From Protofrankia sp963555915 (lineage in GTDB: Bacteria > Actinomycetota > Actinomycetes > Frankiales > Frankiaceae), in the NCBI RefSeq assembly GCF_963555915.1, contig NZ_CAUVXL010000184.1:1-63147 (forward strand): 63,147 nucleotides of DNA, in the 5' to 3' direction. The position numbers were made by a program, and so were the translations under genes. Position 1 is the stretch's first letter. Each line of letters begins with the position of its first letter. The notes beneath the pieces were generated by a model that saw only the letters and a list, made by a program, of their open reading frames with translations, did no database searches and had not been told where the DNA came from. Positions 60,901 through 63,147 of the stretch are shown here, one piece after another.

Positions 60901-61279
60901 CGGCCAGCCGGCCTTTCCCGCCCCCGGCCAGATGCGCGTCCGATACCGCCCGGCACAGCCTCCGGTACCCCTCGGGACCACGCGCCAGGACGAGCAGATG
61001 CTCCCCCGCCGGGTCCGCGGTACCGTCGCGCGGCGCTCCCGGCCCAAGGGATATCTCGGCACCGAACAAGGTCGGCAGACCCGCCGCGGCTGCCGCCTCG
61101 GCGAAGCGAACCACTCCGTACATCCCGTTGTGATCGGTGATGGCAAGCCCGGAAAGCCCGAGCCGCACCGCCTCCGTGACCAGATCCTCCGGCTGACTGG
61201 CGCCATCGAGGAAGCTGAACGCCGAATAACAGTGCAACTCCGCGTAGGGGGTCCCGCCGGCTGAGGTCCTGTCAGTCAT
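57938..61279 (-). CDS. dnaE2: Error-prone DNA polymerase DnaE2/ImuC
   Basis: A 1113-residue C-family polymerase for damage-induced mutagenesis with ImuA' and ImuB. The N-terminal PHP domain starts YAELHCYSAFSFLDGASQPE; the palm has QGRGSAANSAVCYALGIT and the catalytic loop PPD-I-D-I, here with five D-I pairs (residues 408-417) where three are normal. PHLGIHSGGMVICD and FPESHSVSFAFLVYASSWVK are typical. An OB domain ends the protein. ATG 61279 overlaps imuB by 8 nt. Near the C-terminus repeat A (57963-58022) is inserted in frame before the typical SRDFR end. Confidence 0.94.
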   Translation of the reverse strand: MTDRTSAGGTPYAELHCYSAFSFLDGASQPEDLVTEAVRLGLSGLAITDHNGMYGVVRFAEAAAAAGLPTLFGAEISLGPGAPRDGTADPAGEHLLVLARGPEGYRRLCRAVSDAHLAGGGKGRLAVELEALAAWAGGHWQVLTGCRKGSVPRALVSAGPQAARGALDTLTALFGRDNVAVELWDHDNPHDGDRNDALASIATAYGCRLVATNNVHYATPAGSRLAAALAAVRARCSLDDLDGWLPAAAGAHLRSPAEMAVRFARFPGAVRQAAQLGAELAFDLTLIAPRLPDFPLAAGESEAVRLRALTEDGAARRYGPRHRERVAGAYAQLDHELDLIESLGFPGYFLIVHNIVVFCRDNNILCQGRGSAANSAVCYALGITNVDAVSFGLLFERFLAPERDGPPDIDIDIDIDIESGRREEVIQYVFQRYGRDRAAQVANVISYRPRSAVRDVARALGYSQGQQDAWSKQLDRWGSLPERNGSPRSSLESSYDHEIPVEVMNLTRQLLGFPRHLGIHSGGMVICDRPVAEVVPVEWARMPGRTVIQWDKDDCAAAGLVKFDLLGLGMLSMLHGVFDLIRDHHGRALDLTSIPPEDPAVYDMLCAADSVGVFQVESRAQMATLPRLRPRRFYDLVVEVALIRPGPIQGGAVHPYIRRRNGAEEITYPHPLLRRCLAKTLGIPIFQEQLMQMAIDIAGFSPAEADQLRRAMGSKRASERIERLRARMYEGMAANGVTGRTAEDIYDKIAAFADFGFPESHSVSFAFLVYASSWVKLYYPAAFCAALLNAQPMGFYSPQSLVADARRHGVVIHGPDVNLSLAGATLEGTSAQGGAVSARDSGGPVGDLRLVVDQPAVRLNLTKIQQIQSTTTKHIITERRAGGPFVSMSDVVRRSGISAAQVEALATAGAFDCFGLARREALWAAGAVAQARPDRLEGTEIGTAVATVAPFLPGMNGLERAMADLWATGITPDSYPTQFIRDRLDALGVLSAVLVRAAEAGTRVLVAGVVTHRQRPETAGGTIFLNLEDETGMVNIICSHGAWVRYRRVARTAPALMVRGRLEKAEDVVNVIAERLDRLALAIPTNDPGTSAAGDARRTTIALPLGFRSRDFR
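57963..58022 (-). repeat. Repeat A, in-frame copy at the dnaE2 3' end
   Basis: Minus strand: CCGGGGACTTCGGCCGCC, GGCGATGCGAGAAGAACCAC, GATCGCATTGCC, TTTGGGC, matching the 66-bp unit at 39807 over about 60 bp with few mismatches. It encodes GTSAAGDARRTTIALPLGF. Confidence 0.82.
60029..60058 (-). repeat. Hexamer repeat expanding the DnaE2 catalytic loop
   Basis: Five perfect GACATC copies on the minus strand encode D-I x5 immediately after PP and before ES. Confidence 0.95.
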
Positions 61280-62822
61280 AGGTGGCCTCAACCCACCAAC
61301 GGCTGTTCTCCAGAGCAAGTAGATGAGCGGAACCGTCGGCGACCGTGACCTGGAAACGCGCCCGGCGTCGCGCTGCCGGGTCCCACCAACGCTCGTCGGC
61401 GGGCCATGGTCCGGCCCATGCGGTCACCCGTACCTGCGGCCTGCCGTCAACCGCCAGCCAGGCGGGTGCCGCGGTCACGACGCAACGTCCGCTCACCCCG
61501 ACCGCAGCGCCGGCGTCGTCCACGACCACGGCCGGTACCGGCCGGGACGGAACAGTAGCCGGCGCCGGTGCGGGAAGCCGCCCAGGCCATGGCAGGTCAA
61601 CACCGGCTGGAGCGCGAGGTTCTCCCCACGGCACCAACCGGACCCGCTCCGCGGGACCGCGGCCACCGCCGAGCACGGCGGTGACCACCGCGTCCGGACC
61701 GAGCATGCCCTGAACCCGGCTGACGGCTCGCGCCACCCGGTCGGCCCCGACCCCGGCTTCCCCCCACAGCCCGAGCTGGCGGCCGTCTGCGCGGACGAGC
61801 TGGTCGGGAACGATGCGGATCAGGACGATACCGGCACTCGGCGCGACCCCGCCGGTCGCCTCGGCACAACCGACGCCTCCCGACAGCCATCCTTCAAGCT
61901 GCCAGCGCACCCGTTCGGCGATGGCAACGGCGGACAGCGGACCGTCATGCCGCCAGACACGCCGCGTCCACTCGCCGTGTTCGGTCTGCGCCTCAACGAC
62001 TATCCGCGTGCAGGCGAGACCTGCCGTCACGAGCCGGTCATGCACCTGTTCGGCGAGTCTCCTGGCCGCGAAGACCACGAACTCGACCCGGTCAGCGGGT
62101 GGGTCGACTTCCGTACTGACGGCAAGATCGGGTGGCATATGACATGGAGCAAGCGGACGGTGGTCCTGCCCCCGGGCAAGCCGGTGGGCGAACGCTCCGT
62201 CCGGCCCGAAGCGGGCGATGACGTCGTCGGGAGGCAGCGCGGCAAAATGACCAAGGGTCGGCAGACCCAGCCGACGCAGGAGGTCCGCGAGTTCTGGGCG
62301 CCTGAGCGTCTCGACGGGCAACGAAGCGAGAAAATCCCGGCTTGCGTCCGGTTTGACAATCACATTCCGGTGGGCGGCGAGCACGGCGACGAACGGCCCG
62401 TCCGCGACACCTACCCCGCATGCGAGGCCACCAGCCCCGGACACCGCGCCATGCACGGCACGGGCCACGGCCGCGTCTCCACCGAAGTAACGCGTGGCCC
62501 CGCCGGATGCGACCACACACTCGCCCGGACGGACCACCTCAACCCCGGGTACCACGGACTCGACCGCGGCGATGACCGGCTCGAACACACGGGCATCCCT
62601 GCCGGGGTCGTCAGGCAGAACCACCAGGCTCGGACACCGGGCCTGGGCCTCCCGGCGACGCAGACCCGGGCGCACCCCGAACGACCGGGCCGCCTGTGTA
62701 CAGGCCAGAACCTGGTTAGCCGCCACCACCACGGCGGGGACGTCAGCCGCGACCCCGGCCGCGACAAGCGGCCAGTCCGGGCAGCAGACGGCCAGTACGC
62801 GCATCTTCGGTGCCGATGTCAC
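61272..62822 (-). CDS. imuB: ImuB, inactive Y-family polymerase of the mutasome
   Basis: A 516-residue Y-family-like protein, acting as an adaptor linking DnaE2 to the beta clamp. It begins RVLAVCCPDWPLVAAG, where active polymerases have an Asp-x-Asp site; VLACTQAARSFGVRPGLRRR, ECVVASGGATRYFGG and LRRLGLPTLGHFAALPPDDV follow. The catalytic acids of DinB are missing, as in other ImuB. GTG 62822 has AAGGAG 4 nt upstream and overlaps imuA' by 4 nt; longer starts would read inside imuA'. Confidence 0.9.
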   Translation of the reverse strand: MTSAPKMRVLAVCCPDWPLVAAGVAADVPAVVVAANQVLACTQAARSFGVRPGLRRREAQARCPSLVVLPDDPGRDARVFEPVIAAVESVVPGVEVVRPGECVVASGGATRYFGGDAAVARAVHGAVSGAGGLACGVGVADGPFVAVLAAHRNVIVKPDASRDFLASLPVETLRRPELADLLRRLGLPTLGHFAALPPDDVIARFGPDGAFAHRLARGQDHRPLAPCHMPPDLAVSTEVDPPADRVEFVVFAARRLAEQVHDRLVTAGLACTRIVVEAQTEHGEWTRRVWRHDGPLSAVAIAERVRWQLEGWLSGGVGCAEATGGVAPSAGIVLIRIVPDQLVRADGRQLGLWGEAGVGADRVARAVSRVQGMLGPDAVVTAVLGGGRGPAERVRLVPWGEPRAPAGVDLPWPGRLPAPAPATVPSRPVPAVVVDDAGAAVGVSGRCVVTAAPAWLAVDGRPQVRVTAWAGPWPADERWWDPAARRRARFQVTVADGSAHLLALENSRWWVEATYD

Positions 62823-63147
62823 GCGGCTCCTTCCGAAACCACATCCGCCGAACGCCGCGGCACCCCGATCAGCGTCTGATGTTCGTCGGCTATCCGACGC
62901 CCGGCGGAGACAGGAACACGAACGGGAGCAGGAATGACCGGCTCCATCGCCGGCAGCAGCAGATGAGCCTGGCAAGGACGGTCCGCGCCACGACGTCCCC
63001 ACGCATGCACCAGAACGCGGGACACCCGCAGAGACCCGTGCCCCTGCCCCAGGCCTTCCCACCTCATGTCAGTCACGGAAAGCCGAATGTCGGCTCCCTC
63101 CCATTCCCCCGCTACGACGAGCAGGGCGCCCCGCTCTCTAGCCCTGT
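62819..63147 (-). CDS. imuA': ImuA' C-terminal fragment (partial, enters from the right edge)
   Basis: The frame is open to the edge of the window. ERGALLVVAGEWEGADIRLS, VTDMRWEGLGQGHGSLR and SRVLVHAWGRRG fit the C-terminal part of actinobacterial ImuA', a RecA-like accessory protein of DnaE2. The stop overlaps the imuB start by 4 nt (GTGA), as in an imuA'-imuB-dnaE2 operon. The start and any LexA box lie outside the window. Confidence 0.8.
   Translation of the reverse strand, partial: RARERGALLVVAGEWEGADIRLSVTDMRWEGLGQGHGSLRVSRVLVHAWGRRGADRPCQAHLLLPAMEPVIPAPVRVPVSAGRRIADEHQTLIGVPRRSADVVSEGAA

Noticed and set aside
1..63147. tRNA, rRNA or other structured RNA genes apart from the T-box
   Set aside because: No cloverleaf or rRNA sequence was noticed in the intergenic regions. 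A tRNAscan or Rfam run could still find a small RNA I missed by eye.

Overview
The window is a GC-rich actinobacterial chromosome segment. Frankia or a close relative is my best guess, inferred from style and gene content and not proven. Actinobacterial markers are SepF, Wag31/DivIVA, a translational T-box in front of ileS, a MurE with the meso-DAP DNPR motif, an imuA'-imuB-dnaE2 mutasome and FxSxx-COOH-type TIR proteins. Most of it is a rearranged and interrupted division and cell wall (dcw) cluster transcribed on the minus strand, with unrelated genes on either side. A run of 212 Ns lies at 39963-40174.

Layout: 1-6303 (minus) has a partial ABC ATPase, a GT2 glycosyltransferase, an amidohydrolase, a DUF6308-like protein, a DUF2252 protein, rluD and lspA. 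6524-11879 is a small defence-like island between lspA and ileS: an FxsC-like TIR protein overlapping a ParA/MinD-type ATPase fused to a TIR domain, a Panacea/Fic toxin-antitoxin pair, and an HNH nuclease with a histidine-rich tail. 11905-15477 is the T-box plus ileS, whose signature motif is GTHH and not HxGH. 15556-20155 (minus) is wag31, yggT, sepF, yggS, ftsZ. 21484-29375 holds a nucleotide cyclase/STAND ATPase, an alpha/beta hydrolase with a Cys nucleophile, a second MurC-like ligase and a Uma2 nuclease. 29852-35430 (minus) is murC, murG, an aminotransferase and ftsW. 35737-37122 (plus) is a lone FAD-linked oxidase. 37146-49847 (minus) is murD2, murL, pgeF, mraY, murF, murE, ftsI, ftsL, rsmH and mraZ. 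50258-55188 (plus) is a moxR / DUF58 / transglutaminase operon. 55202-63147 (minus) is a DUF3040 protein, dinB, a methyltransferase, dnaE2, imuB and partial imuA'.

How the genes work together: the dcw genes supply peptidoglycan precursors (murE, murF, mraY, murD2, murL, murG, murC) and the divisome (ftsZ, ftsW, ftsI, ftsL, sepF, wag31). At the usual murD position there is a MurL-type epimerase overlapping a Mur ligase, which points to the L-Glu-adding and epimerising route in place of classical MurD plus free D-Glu. FtsQ is not recognisable anywhere in the window, and pgeF is not next to ftsZ but beside mraY.

The most unusual signals are (i) the FxsC-like / ParA-TIR pair without visible peptide or radical-SAM partners, (ii) a 66-bp hairpin repeat family found both between genes and in frame inside dnaE2 and the cyclase gene, (iii) a second repeat family at the pgeF breakpoints and in inverted orientation around the gap, (iv) an expanded D-I repeat in the catalytic loop of DnaE2, and (v) the MurL/MurD2 pair.
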